Assembly: GCA_030267965.1 (NCBI GenBank)
Contig: BRYA01000066.1
Coordinates: 1 to 64,000 of the forward strand
Direction of reading: 5' to 3'
DNA length: 64,000 nt
Origin: Triparma columacea
Taxonomy: Eukaryota > Sar > Bolidophyceae > Parmales > Triparmaceae
Part shown: positions 28,228-39,400 of the stretch, piece after piece
Layout of the letters: each line of letters begins with the position of its first letter
How positions within the stretch are numbered: position 1 is the stretch's first letter
The notes under the pieces: model-generated
Told to the model about the DNA's origin: nothing
Database searches by the model: none
What the model saw: only the letters and a program-made list of their open reading frames with translations
Program-made: the position numbers and the translations under genes

Positions 28228-28371
28228 GGGTGGTGGCAGTTTTTGTTGGACTCCAATATTAGCACCTACACGACACTTCTGCCTAAGTGGAGTAGCTTGA
28301 AGGCTTTTTGCATAAGTTTCACATCGTAATTTGCCGCTATAAACTTACATTCGCGATAAGTTCGCTCAAAA
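28228..28371 (+). promoter_or_regulatory. Conserved 5' flank of ankyrin-MYND copy 2
   Basis: Shares TTTTTGTTGGACTCCAATAT, TAGCACCTACACGACACTTC, AGTTTCACATCGTAATTTGC and AAGTTCGCTCAAAAATGG with the equivalent region of copy 3, and its proximal half with copy 1. Confidence 0.7.
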
Positions 28372-29514
28372 ATGGAATCAGAGGTACGATCGTCACACAA
28401 TTCATCAGAGACCACAATTTTGACATTACCTGGATGGGACGATTTGACAGAAGGCCAGCAGTTGTGCTTGCAATGGGCTTTAGAGCAAGACTGGGATCGC
28501 ATCAAGGGGTATGCCAAGGAACATGGTCCTGAGGTTTTGTTAGGCGTTCTTACAGAGCTTGTTGATGAGGAATGGAAGGTAGCTTCAGTCCTCACCGCCG
28601 CCTCTCGTCACGATAATGTTGAGATGGTTGAGCTTACCTTAAAGGCCGGCTTCGACAACAAGGAAGCCATGTACTCGGCTGCATTTATGTCATTGAAGAA
28701 GAGTGACAATTCAACAATCTTGAGATTGCTCTTAGAACATGGACTTGACCCTAATATGGACCTACAAGTCGAAGGGGTGCTGGGAGACTGTACAAACCTT
28801 TTGATTTCTACTGCTACTGTGGGACACATTGATCAGGCCATAGCACTTCTCGATCATGGAGCAAATGTGAACAAGACAATGGTTACCCCTAAAGGACGTG
28901 TACTTTCAACACTTACTTGTGCTCTCTTATATGGAGACTACGACATATGGAGGCTGTTTCTCACGCGCGGTGTAATCCCAACCACCGACAACGTGAATAA
29001 TGCGTTTAGATACTGCCTCCGAGCGTGCAAAGGAGAACACCATAACCTTAGTAGAGATGTCGCAATAAAGATGTTCGCAACATTTCTTCATCTCGGAAAG
29101 CCCGATTCCGACGTAGTTCAAGACCAATCCAATTTAGTACCTCCTTCCTATCGCGATCCTACAATCGCCAACATCACGAAACATTACCTTCAAGGCCGTC
29201 CCTTCTGCTGCTTTGTTTGCGAGGCTCTAACTGCAAAGTCACGCGATAAGCTCCTAATGTGTCCCTGTCGCAACGTCGCCTACTGCTCGAGGGAGTGCCA
29301 GGTCAAACACTGGAGGGAGCACAGGGTGCAATGCACGGGACCGCTGAACGAAAGGGGGGAGAGTGAGGCAATGGTCAAGAAAAGATCCAAGACAGGGAAG
29401 GGGATGAAGGGGGGAGGAGCGGATGTGGGAGGAGCGGCTGTGGGAGCGGAAGGAGCAGTTGCGACGGGGAAGAAGGGCAAGAAGGGGAAGAAGGGCAAGG
29501 GTAAGAAGAAGTGA
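28372..29514 (+). CDS. Ankyrin-repeat / MYND zinc-finger protein, copy 2
   Basis: Single exon, 380 residues. Same architecture as the copies at 12405-13544 and 29804-30997: DLTEGQQLCLQWALEQDWDR, ankyrin-like repeats with LRLLLEHGLDPNMDLQVEG and GHIDQAIALLDHGANVNKTM, then MYND finger CFVCEALTAKSRDKLLMCPC followed by YCSRECQVKHWREHRVQC. The tail is Gly/Ala-rich then ends GKKGKKGKKGKGKKK. It differs from copy 3 mainly in the ankyrin region (for example 7 fewer residues near ELVDEEWK), while the MYND segment is nearly identical at nucleotide level. Copies 2 and 3 are direct tandem neighbours 289 bp apart. Confidence 0.87.
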   Translation: MESEVRSSHNSSETTILTLPGWDDLTEGQQLCLQWALEQDWDRIKGYAKEHGPEVLLGVLTELVDEEWKVASVLTAASRHDNVEMVELTLKAGFDNKEAMYSAAFMSLKKSDNSTILRLLLEHGLDPNMDLQVEGVLGDCTNLLISTATVGHIDQAIALLDHGANVNKTMVTPKGRVLSTLTCALLYGDYDIWRLFLTRGVIPTTDNVNNAFRYCLRACKGEHHNLSRDVAIKMFATFLHLGKPDSDVVQDQSNLVPPSYRDPTIANITKHYLQGRPFCCFVCEALTAKSRDKLLMCPCRNVAYCSRECQVKHWREHRVQCTGPLNERGESEAMVKKRSKTGKGMKGGGADVGGAAVGAEGAVATGKKGKKGKKGKGKKK

Positions 29515-29651
29515 ACGAAACAATACAGTAATGCGGCGGCTACAAGCAATATTTCAGAATTCGATGTACATCAAATTGCTTATTTTTCATTGCGATAAGC
29601 GTGAGAATGAACAACTTCATATTTCTCTGAAGAAACTTTCTCAGAGGCTCT

Positions 29652-29803
29652 TGGGGTTGGTGTGGTGGCAGTTTTTGTTGGACTCCAATATTAGCACCTA
29701 CACGACACTTCTTCCTGCTTGGAGTAGCTTTAAGGCTTTGTTGATCACTTTCACGTCGTAATTTGCCGCTATAAACTTACACTTGGGGTAGGTTCGCTCA
29801 AAA
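29652..29803 (+). promoter_or_regulatory. Conserved 5' flank of ankyrin-MYND copy 3
   Basis: Nearly the same sequence as the copy 2 flank, including GTTGGACTCCAATATTAGCA, CTACACGACACTTC, the TTTGCCGCTATAAACTTACA block and GTTCGCTCAAAAATGG at the start codon. Confidence 0.7.
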
Positions 29804-30997
29804 ATGGAATCACAATCAGAGGTACAATCGTCACACAATTCATCAGAGACCACAAATGTGCCAGTATATAGTAGGGACGATTTGACAGAAGGTCAGCAGT
29901 TGTGCTTGGAATGGGCTGAAGACAAAGACTGGGATCGCGTCAAGGGGTATGCCAAGGAACATGGTCCTGAGGTTTTGTTAGGCGTTTATATAGAGCTTGA
30001 TGATGTGACACATGATGAGGAATGGAAGATAGGTTCAGTCCTCACAGAGGCGTCTGATCACGATAATGTTGAAATGGTCAAGCTTATCTTAGAGGCCGGC
30101 TTCGACAACAGGGAAGCCATGTACTTGGCCGCAGAATTATCAATGCAGGAAAGTGACAATTCAACAATCTTGAGATTGCTCTTAGAACATGGACTTGACC
30201 CTAATATGGACCTACAAGTCGAAGGGGTGGTGGAAGACTCGTCAAACCTTTTAATGCATGCTACTGTGGAGGGACATTTTGATCACGCAATAGCACTTCT
30301 CGATCATGGAGCAAATGTGAACAAGACAGTGGTTGACACTGATGGAGATGTTGATTCACCACTTGCTTTTACTGTCGATTGTGGAGCACACGACATATGC
30401 AGGCTGTTTCTCACGCGCGGTGCTATTCCAACCACCAACGACGTGGATACTGTGTTGTATTTGTGCCTCGATGCGTGCAAAGGAGAACACCCTAAACTTA
30501 GTAGAGATGTCGCAATAAAGATGTTCGCAACATTTCTTCATCTCGGAAAGCCCGATTCCGATGTAGTTCAAGACAAATTCGATTCTTTCGAACCTTCCTA
30601 TCACGATCCTACAATCACCAACATCACGAAACATTACCTTCAAGGCCGTCCCTTCTGCTGCTTTGTTTGCGAGGCTCTAACAGCCAAGGAGCGCGACAAG
30701 CTCCATATGTGTCCCTGTCGCAACGTCGCCTACTGCTCGAGGGAGTGCCAGGTCAAACACTGGAGGGAGCACAGGGTGCAATGCACGGGACCGCTGAACG
30801 AAAGGGGGGAGAGTGAGGCAATGGTCAAGAAAAGATCCAAGACAGGGAAGGGAGCGGCGGCAGGAGGAGCGGATGTGGGAGCAGCGGAAGGAGCAGGTGC
30901 GACGGGGGGAGTAGCGGATGTGGGAGTAGCGGAAGGAGCAGTTGCGACGGGGAAGAATGGCAAGAAGGGGAAGAAGTGTAGGGGTAAGAAAAAGTGA
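29804..30997 (+). CDS. Ankyrin-repeat / MYND zinc-finger protein, copy 3
   Basis: Single exon, 397 residues. Same domain order as copies 1 and 2; ankyrin-like units include LRLLLEHGLDPNMDLQVEGV and GHFDHAIALLDHGANVNKTV, and the MYND finger starts CFVCEALTAKERDKLHMCPC. The tail has an extra duplicated Ala/Gly segment (GADVGAAEGAGATGGVADVG) before the Lys-rich end. The 3' parts of copies 2 and 3 are almost identical DNA, pointing to recent tandem duplication or gene conversion. The stop lies only 31 bp from the convergent SEL1-like gene. Function beyond protein binding is not inferable. Confidence 0.87.
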   Translation: MESQSEVQSSHNSSETTNVPVYSRDDLTEGQQLCLEWAEDKDWDRVKGYAKEHGPEVLLGVYIELDDVTHDEEWKIGSVLTEASDHDNVEMVKLILEAGFDNREAMYLAAELSMQESDNSTILRLLLEHGLDPNMDLQVEGVVEDSSNLLMHATVEGHFDHAIALLDHGANVNKTVVDTDGDVDSPLAFTVDCGAHDICRLFLTRGAIPTTNDVDTVLYLCLDACKGEHPKLSRDVAIKMFATFLHLGKPDSDVVQDKFDSFEPSYHDPTITNITKHYLQGRPFCCFVCEALTAKERDKLHMCPCRNVAYCSRECQVKHWREHRVQCTGPLNERGESEAMVKKRSKTGKGAAAGGADVGAAEGAGATGGVADVGVAEGAVATGKNGKKGKKCRGKKK

Positions 30998-31028
30998 ACG
31001 AAAGTAAAACAAAAAACAACAATCTACT

Positions 31029-34000
31029 CTACAGCTCCTCGCCCACTCCGCCCAGTCCTTTGACCAAATCGAGCCACCAACCCCAAAAGCTTTCCGCTGC
31101 CTCAAACAGCTCGATTCCCCAAAGCATGAGCGTCGCCGCAAGCCATCCTTCTGCTCTTCCTCCACCCCCCTTGATGACCTCAAGCTCCTCCTTCGCCTTC
31201 GTCCTGTTCACCTCCTGCCCCGGTACCCCTCCAAAGTAGTTGATGAAGGCTGAGTTGAATAGAGCCTCGTCGTCTCCGAGCATTCCCCCTTCCTCATAAA
31301 GCTTGAGGGCGAGCGTGCGGTTGGTCGGGCAGCCGTATTCCACCCCTTCCTCCCCATCTCCCTTCCCATCACCCTTCCAGTAGCAATGGCCGAGCCAGGT
31401 GACGGACCAAGCGTGGTCGTCGTTGGCCAACATTACCCTCATATACTTGTTCAGCCGGAGGAGCTTCTTGCGCTCGGGGCTGGAGGGCTCCATCAATTCG
31501 AGGAGGTCGTCGGCAACGTCAAATGAGCGCTCGCTGCACATGTGCAGTCCCATGAGCCCGCACTTGACGAACTGGAAATGCGCAGCCTCCAAGTTACCCT
31601 CCTCGTAGGCTTGGAGTCCCTTGTCTATTGCGGTGTGGACCCAATGCCCTGTGGCCGCCACGTTGTGCAAATACCTTCTCCCCGAGTAGCAATCGTGGGA
31701 TGCTGGAATCTCAACGCCATCCACAATGTACAACTTCCTACCATCATTATGGGTGATTCCCTCGAGTAATTTCGTGGTGTTCTGAGCGCGGTCCCACTCA
31801 CTGCGATGAGTGAAGTGAATCGCGAAAGGGTTAGGGAATACCACGGCAATTAAGGAGATGTTGGGTATTTTGTGAATATACGAGAGCGTGGAGTAATGTC
31901 AATAGCTTTGGGCTGAAAACTAGTCGCTTCGTATCTCTCTTCTCCTTACCTGACCCAGCCGTCCTTCGTCCCCACTCCCATTCCTATCTGCGCCATACAC
32001 GCCTCCTTCATCCAGGCAGCGCACTTCGCGTACCACTTGTACGCCTGAGTGGGGTCCCGAGCCCCCCACCAGTTTGCGAGGAAGCCTTTCGCTAGCACCT
32101 CCATTGCGTCCTTGGAACCCATCTCCGCGGCCTTCTCGTACATCACCCTTGCCCTGGTTGCGTTCCTTGGGATCTCCGTCCCATTCGATAGCTTCCTCCC
32201 TCCGAGGTGTATGTTCGCGAGCCCAACCGTGCTCGAGGTATCTCCGAGTGCCTCGGCCCTCTCCCAAGCTTCGATTGCTCTCACGTCCGGTTGGTTGTGA
32301 GGGGGCGGGGACTGACCATTCGCGTACATCACACCGAGATTGTACAGTGCTTCCCCCTGCTGGGGACCGGGGACATCGCCGGCCTCGCGAAAGTGCTGAA
32401 ACGCGCGAGCGTGATCCTGGGGGATACCGGGGGCGCCCCAGTAGAAATTCTGGGCGAGCCGAAGTGTGGTGGAGGGGGCCGAGGTGGAGCTGTAGAACGC
32501 CTGGCGATCTTCCATCTCTGAAAGAGTTGAGAAGCTGCGACGAACGGGGTGTTGGGTTAGTATTCAAACTTCGTACTTTTCACTTTTTGTTTTCATCCTC
32601 ACCTGATATCAGGCAGTGGCCTGCTCTTCCCTGTGGAATATCCTCTGAGGGCCCACGCGGTGGGATCCTTCAGGATAGTCGAGGACAATGTACAGAGGCC
32701 TGAATTCGATACCACGTATGAGGGTGGTGGAGGCATCTCGGGGGGGTTGTGTAGGTAGAAAGGGGTTTCGGAAGAGGTATAATCCAAAGCGTATATCAGA
32801 TAGCTTTTGATGAGCCCCCTCTCCCCCCCTGATGGCACATCGAATTTGATGCCCATGCACTCCATTAATCTGATCCCGTTCGGTTCCTCCATGAACTTCT
32901 TGATCTCCAAGTCGACGTTTGCACAATGTTCGAATTTATCAGCGGAAAGTCGCTCGTCGAAGGTCTTGTAGCCCAGGTCCGAGGGGAACGGGGCAGATAC
33001 TATTTCGCCGCGCCTTGCCTTGGTGGGCGGCGACGCCTCTACCCCTTCCACCTTTTCGTTCTCCTTGTCCTTGTCCTTCTCGGTCCCTCCTAATCCTTGA
33101 TGCCATATGAGTCCACCGAGCTCGTACCCCCTCCCGCCCTGAACCGAGAGGTACTCTCGGAAATCGTAATTGTATGTCACCACCGCTGTGCTAACCCCGT
33201 TGACGCTCCCTACGAGGCTGGACGTCGACGAGGAAGGATTGGGGGACTTAACGGCGATGAACACCTTGTTCCACCCCTCTCGAAGGGGGTTCTTGGAGAG
33301 GAGCCCTTCCACTGTTTTCTTGTTACCCTCATCCACGATGTTATTGGCGGTGAAGAAGAGATGGTTGCATTCGGGGGGGGTGGAGGACGGACGGAGGAGT
33401 ACCTTGTGGAGAAGGAGCAAAGAGTGAAACCCGAGGATGAGAGGGCAAGTTGTGGTGAATTCGTTTGCTCTCGCCCGCTCTCACCTTTATACCGTTTATC
33501 GTAATCAACTCAATGGGAGGGGGCTTATGGGGTGGGGGCTTGTTTGGTTGTGGAGGAGGGGCAGGCGGGCATACTATTGAGGACTTGAAGTTCACGTTAA
33601 GCTGTATCATCCAATCCACGCCCCTCCCCGCGTAAAGTTCCCTTAACATGTAGAGCTTTGGGTCGTACATGTTTTCGTACTTGTACGTAACGTTAAACCC
33701 TTCCTCAGGTGTCCCATGAGGTCTGGTCGGAGGGGACAGGTAGGGGACGTTAGAGACGGGAAACTTGTACGCACCCGTCGTAGGAATTGTCGGCAAAAGT
33801 ACCTTACTGGTTATATGTACGGTCGATTTGGGCAAGTCGTTCACGGGTGAAGGGTGGCAGATGCTCGTATTTGGGACCTCAATCACCCATTGTGGCGAGG
33901 GGGAAGTCTTCACGTTTGACAGCACCCAGGTATACAAATTGCACTCCTTCGTCGCCACGTTGTGGTTTATGAACGTGCAAGACGGGGTATTGCTGCATAA

Positions 34001-34165
34001 GTCCAGGCAGGAGGGGTAAGAGGGGGGAGAAGGAAGGGGGGGGAAGATGTGGGATGGGATTACGAACTGGTTCTCTTCGATTATTGAAGGAGGAAAGGAG
34101 GAAGAGAAGGATGCGAGGGGGAGGGACGCGAGGAGGAAGAGGGGAAGGAGGGGGGGGGGCATCAT
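31029..34165 (-). CDS. Secretory SEL1-repeat protein with PAN-like N terminus
   Basis: Exons on the minus strand: 34165-33485, 33402-32603, 32534-31950, 31800-31029; 945 residues. The signal peptide is MMPPPLLPLFLLASLPLASF. Residues about 52-85 (CLDLCSNTPSCTFINHN, CNLYTW) resemble a PAN/apple Cys pattern. The middle (about 228-490) is unassigned. SEL1-type TPR-like repeats start in exon 3 (LRLAQNFYWGAPGIPQDHAR, ALYNLGVMYANGQ, VMYEKAAEMGSKDAMEVLA) and continue in exon 4 (HAWSVTWLGHCYWKGDG, ALKLYEEGGMLGDDEALFN). A hydrophobic segment near the C terminus may anchor it. SEL1L/Hrd3 proteins recruit misfolded glycoproteins in ERAD; that role is plausible here but orthology is unproven. Splice frames are consistent at all three junctions (phases 0, 2, 2). 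Confidence 0.75.
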
Positions 34166-34847
34166 CGATCGAGTGTGCGCGTTGAAAGCTGAAACTATTG
34201 ATGAGGAAACTTAATTTTAAACAAGAGAGAATCTAAGGTTGCGTGAGCTTATCAAGGACCTTCACAGCAAAGGATGCTTTTCGTAAGTACCAAGAGGTGC
34301 TCGAAATTTTTTAGGAACTTTTTTTGGATTTTGTTCATTGTCAAATTGCTTGTATAACAGTTATACATATTATGAGTGATTACATACTAATTAAAAAAGC
34401 TCATAGAATACAATGAATAATTCTTAAAAATTAAGTGTGCCATAATAAATTTCTTTGCATCAATAATTCTTGAAAAGATATATTAATCATTTTTAATGAT
34501 TGATAACAATTACCTTGAAAATCTATATCACCCCCTATTATAATCAAATTTTTGAAATAATTATTATAGTTTATATCTGTGACATCTATAAGTTTATATT
34601 ATTGTATAATAGTGATTGAAATACATAAATAATCAATTAAAAAATGATTAATGAAAAAGTTCGACCCAGTCTGTAGCTCAAAATCAAAACATGTCAATTC
34701 TGTGTCAATTTCACTATTTTGAAACTCCCTGTTAAAACTGCTGCCAAAACTAGCCCTTTCTCCCAGATCCATAAGAATCAGAATAATCCTCAAACACTTG
34801 GCAAGCCAAGTTTTCACACATTCCTCCCGGCCCTACCACACACAAGC
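34166..34847. other. AT-rich intergenic island
   Basis: 682 bp between two divergently transcribed genes. From about 34310 to 34720 the sequence is strongly AT-rich (ATTAAT, TTTAATGATTG, ATAATTATTATAG), unlike the roughly half-GC surroundings. No ORF, RNA gene or clear terminal repeats were recognised. It may hold the promoters of both flanking genes. Confidence 0.6.
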
Positions 34848-36082
34848 ATGAAAATCATGCTTTTGCGCCTCCTCCCCCCCATCCTCCTCCTCTCCACCGT
34901 CATGTCATTAAACTTTCAGTACGTTCCATCTTCCACACCTCCCTCCTTTACACCCACAGACAACCCCCCAGGCGTCTTCGTTGCAAACCATGGGGCCCCC
35001 ACCAATGGTTCGCCCTCCCGTGGCGTGTACACGGCGATGGAGGTTCGTGACGGTAAAATTGTTGGCCGCTCCTTCCACATGGAGCGCATTCTGGAAGGCG
35101 TGACGAAAGTGAACGTTCCTCCTTCCCCATCCCTCCCCACTCTACTCACCTCCCTTTTTTCCACCTGCGAGTCCTTCATCTGCGCTTCCTCCTCCTCCCC
35201 TGCGGCCTCCGGTATGATAACAGTGTGTCTGACGCCTCCTCTCTCCTTCGGTTGTCACATAATGTTATCCTCCCCCCCCACCGACAGTGAGATTGTGGTT
35301 AATGTGGTGCTTGGGAATGAGGCTGGGAGGTTGGGAGAGCACGTGGGAGTGAAGAGGTGCAGTTGGGCCATAGACCGTAGACCGTTGGAGGTGAGCTCAT
35401 CCGCACATGTAGCTCTCGTCGTGATTCGCTTCTCTCACACCATTTCCGCAGGGGATGAAAATTAAAGTTGATCCTGGGGATGGGGTTGGGAGTGAGGTAG
35501 TCATGACGATGCCTACAGTCGACGAATCATCCGGCGAACAACGAGAGTACCACGCGTTGGAGGGTTTGGTTTCCAATTTCTTCGTCATAACACCCTCTGG
35601 TGATCTCCTCACTGCCCCATCCTCATCTGTATTGCAAGGTTACAAACGCTCTGTTTTCCTCGCCGCTGCATCCGACCTTAATATCCCCGTTCGTTTTGCC
35701 GTTCCTGTATCGTGTCTGGGTGAGGTGAGAATAGACGACAAGCGAGAGCGCTTCCCACTGGACGTAAAGCACAACCAAAGTGACGTTCACTTTGATTGGT
35801 ATGCTCTGTGGAGATAACAAGAACGCGCACAGTGAGAGGTTTTCCGATACCTGCATCCGATGCCTCCACTCTGATCCACTGACGCAACCCCCTTCACCAC
35901 TCGCTGCACTGCTGCAGGTTGGGTGTGCTTTCACGACAAGCAGCTGGGGTGGTGGTCGGGAGGTAAAAGAGATATACGTTGACGGAGAGCTTCGGTGGAG
36001 CAAGGAGGAGGGGGCAGAAAACGATATTTTTAGAAGGTTGAAGGAGAGAGTAAGAGAGATTGAGGAAGAGGAGGTTGGGTGA
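34848..36082 (+). CDS. Class IV (PLP-dependent) aminotransferase-like protein
   Basis: Exons 34848-35390, 35452-35724, 35918-36082; 326 residues, all junctions phase 0. The N terminus MKIMLLRLLPPILLLSTVMS is a signal peptide, followed by LNFQYVPSS. The fold-type IV pattern is visible: GVYTAMEVRDGKIVGRSFHMERIL, the Lys/Trp/Arg segment VKRCSWAIDRRPLEG, then EGLVSNFFVITPSGDLLTAP and VLQGYKRSVFL, as in BCAT/D-amino-acid/ADC-lyase enzymes. It matches plant plastid 'D-amino acid aminotransferase-like' proteins in general layout. Substrate is unknown. The signal peptide suggests plastid (bipartite) or secretory location. Several internal loops are Ser/Pro-rich. Confidence 0.72.
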
Positions 36083-36429
36083 ACTAGTTTTGTTCACTTT
36101 AAATTCATTTATTTGTGAAGAACGGCGAAATAGCTTTCGAATTTTAGTACGCCCATTTTTGGTCCTCTACCCGCGCCACAAAAGCCAGCCTCGCCTCAAA
36201 TCGCCATTACCGTCACTTCACACTTCCTCACTTCTTAATTCAGTTTCGCCCTTCCTTCCTTCATCAACTCTTGAATTTCTAACTTGAATTCAAACTCTCC
36301 TAACCACCTTCCCTGCCCCCCTCACCGCCCCGCACCCCCCTAAACCCCCTTCCACACCCATCTTGCCCCTATCCCTTTCCGCTCCCCAACCTCATTCCCC
36401 CTCCCTTCCCATTTCTAAAAGCAGTTGCC
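36083..36429. other. Pyrimidine-rich intergenic region
   Basis: 347 bp between the aminotransferase stop and the next ATG. From about 36290 it is a C/T-rich strand with many CCCC runs and CCTTCC blocks; likely the promoter and 5' UTR of the coiled-coil gene. No coding exon was seen. Confidence 0.5.
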
Positions 36430-39400
36430 ATGTCTTCGCCAACATCCCCATCCCCTGATGCAGAGAACTCCGCACCTGAGGCCCTAAATCGCGACTCCCC
36501 CGCTCAAGATGGAAAGAAGGAAGAGCGAGCGAAGCATAAAAAGCATAAAAACAAGGATAAGAAGCACAAACACAAACACAAGAACAGGGACAAAGACGAG
36601 GGCAAGGAAAAGGACAAGGAAAAGGACAACCAGGACAATAACGAGGGAAAAAAACAGGATGACAAACACAATAGTAAAGAAGATAACAAGATTATGGACA
36701 AGGACAATGAAAACGATGGCAATATCGACAAACAAAAGGCCGCAACAAACGACACTGCTGCTCCACAAACTGTTCCACCCTCCACCTCTACCCCTCCGCC
36801 CACGACCTCTCCCCCCCCCCCCTCTACAACCACATCATCGCCACCACGCACAAGTCCCGCAACGCCCCATCTGGACAGGCAAAAGGCGACACCAAAATCA
36901 ATCAATAAATCACCTCGGTTCGGGGGAAAGAGTAAGAAACAGCCTGCCCAAGGAGACGAGAAAGACGACGACGATGAGGACGACAACCAAGACCCCGGAA
37001 AATCGCCTGGAAATAAACCCGACAACGGAAGCCCAAAGAAGAAGACAGTTGGTGAATTTGGGCTCGAAGGCAGCGACGAGGACGACGATTTTGACGCCGA
37101 GAAGGAGGCCAAGAGGTTGCGAAAACTTGAGGAGGTGAGAGTATTACCAGCGGCCATCAACTTCCTGCACATCAAATGGCTGTTCTAACCCAAGGTCACA
37201 ACCATTGCTCCTCGCGCAGAAAATGGAGAAAGATAAGCAAGAGCACAATAAGCTCAAGACTCTCGTCGAGAAGTCCCACCGCGTGAAGTTAGACCGCAAG
37301 GCCACTCAGCACGAGGCCAACATAAAAACGCTGGACTCGGTTATATCCTCGAACCGCGACATAATCACCACAACGGTCACCGAGCTGGAGAAGCTACATC
37401 AGAGCGAGCTGGAGGCGAAGCTGATGGAGGCTGAGTTCGAGAAGGAAATATGGGAGCTCGAGAGGGACGTGCAGCTGGACAAGATCATCCTAGAGAAGAT
37501 GGAGCTGCAGAAGGTGCAGGACAGAATAAAGATATTAGAGGTAAGAGTTGAGACGATATTCGAGGACGAAAGACGTGATTCCCACCCATTATTCTCACCC
37601 ACGATCGCAATTTGCTTTGCTCACTGCAGGACCTCCAAATGGATCGCCTCGCATCCCTCGAGGCCGTGGAAGACGAACGCAAGAGGAGGACTTACGAGCA
37701 AGAGAACAAGCTGGAGATCCTTCTCGGGAAGATCCCCCACCTGACGACAGGCCTCGAGGAGAGCGACATTAAAGAGGCCTTCGACGCCAAGGAGATAATG
37801 GGAGAATACGGAAACGAGAACGAGGACGCAGTTTACAGGGCCGGGGACGCCAGCAAGAAGCTGAAGGAGCAAAAGTACAAGGAGATGATAGAGAATATGC
37901 AGAAGGAGAGGGTCGAGTGGGTGGAGGAGAGGAAGAAGCTGGAGAAGGACTTGCTGAAGCTTGAAGAGGTAAGAACGGACAAGAATTGAGACAGTACAAC
38001 AAAGAGCACGACAACTCACAACGCTTTAATCGCAGGAGCGGAGGGTGGCGGTCAGGAAGCTAAGGAAGGGAAAAGAATGGCTCGTCAGGGTCGAGCTTGG
38101 AGAGGAGAAAGCCGAGGTGGGCGGAGAGGAGGGAGACGACGTTGCCGCGGTGGACGTGTTTAAGGGCCTCGAAGAGAAGAAGGAAGACAAGTCCGAAGGA
38201 GATACTGAAGAGGACAAGAAGGACACAGAACTAGACGCCGACACCGACGCCGGTGCTAATGGAGAAGACGCCAACAGCAAGGCCAACCTCGAAGAAAAGG
38301 CTGACCCCGACGACAAGGCCGACCTCGATAAGGCCTCAGATGGGACAAAAAAACAAGAAGCCGAGCTCCCCCCCAAGCCGACCGAACCCACATACGAGGA
38401 AATTAATTACAAGGCGATTCTTACCTCGTTCTTCGAAAAGTTTGCGCCCAAGAAAATGAAGCAGGTCGAAAAGATACTCGCGAAGAAGAAGACGCCAGAG
38501 GATCTGGAGGAGGAGTTTGCGAGATTGGCCAAGAAATACAATTGCGCCGACCCACTAGTAGAGGCAAAGAGTGAACTTGAAGAAACAATAAGGAAACAGA
38601 AGGAGGAATGGCAGAAGGACGTGGAGGAGTGGGCAGCGAAGGTAAAGAAAATCGAAGACGAGGAGAAAGAGAAGGAGAAGGAAGAGGAGAAAAAGAAGGA
38701 GGAGGAAGAGGAGAAGAAGAAGGGAGAAGACGATGAAAAGGAGACCTCAAAAGAAGAAATAGACAAGACCCCCGAACAGATCGCCCCTCCCATTCCGCCT
38801 CACCTCCTTGACGTCACGTCCAAGGTCGAAATGCAGATTCCGGTGTCCTCCTCTCACGTCGAAAAGCTCCAATCGGAGATTGCACTCCTTGAGGAAGAGT
38901 TCGAGTGGGTCGGCGCATCCAAGGCCAAAGCCTGGGAGGAAGCAGAGGGGAGGCTGGAGAAGGTGAGATCACACGAGAACGAAGGCAGCACCGCGCACGA
39001 CGAGGGCCATGCTGTCAGCGGAACATCACAATATACTGACGCAAATCTTCCCGCCGCTCGCCCTACTCGCCGAAGTTATCCGTGGAGGAAATGTCGAGGC
39101 TGCGGAAAGGGTTCAAAAAGGAGCTCGCGTCGTTTGCAAACGTTGCCGAGGGGAGGGAAATCACGGCAAGGAGGATAGAGAGGGAGCGGGAAGCAATGAA
39201 GTGCGCTATTGACATTGTGGAGGAAACAGTCAAGGGGTTCGCCAAGGGTATTTACAACGAGATATTAGCAGTCACGAGGTTCACCGAGAGCCACGCCAAG
39301 GAGGCCATCTTGTCCGCCCTCGGGTCGATAAAGGACGTGGAGGGAGAAGATTGGGAGCAGAGCATGTGGGGGCGGTGCTTTGATCAGATCGTCAAGGAGC

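Noticed and set aside
36484..37175. Hydrophobic minus-strand ORFs (Phe/Leu/Ser-rich)
   Set aside because: Mirror image of the Lys/Glu-rich coding exon on the plus strand.
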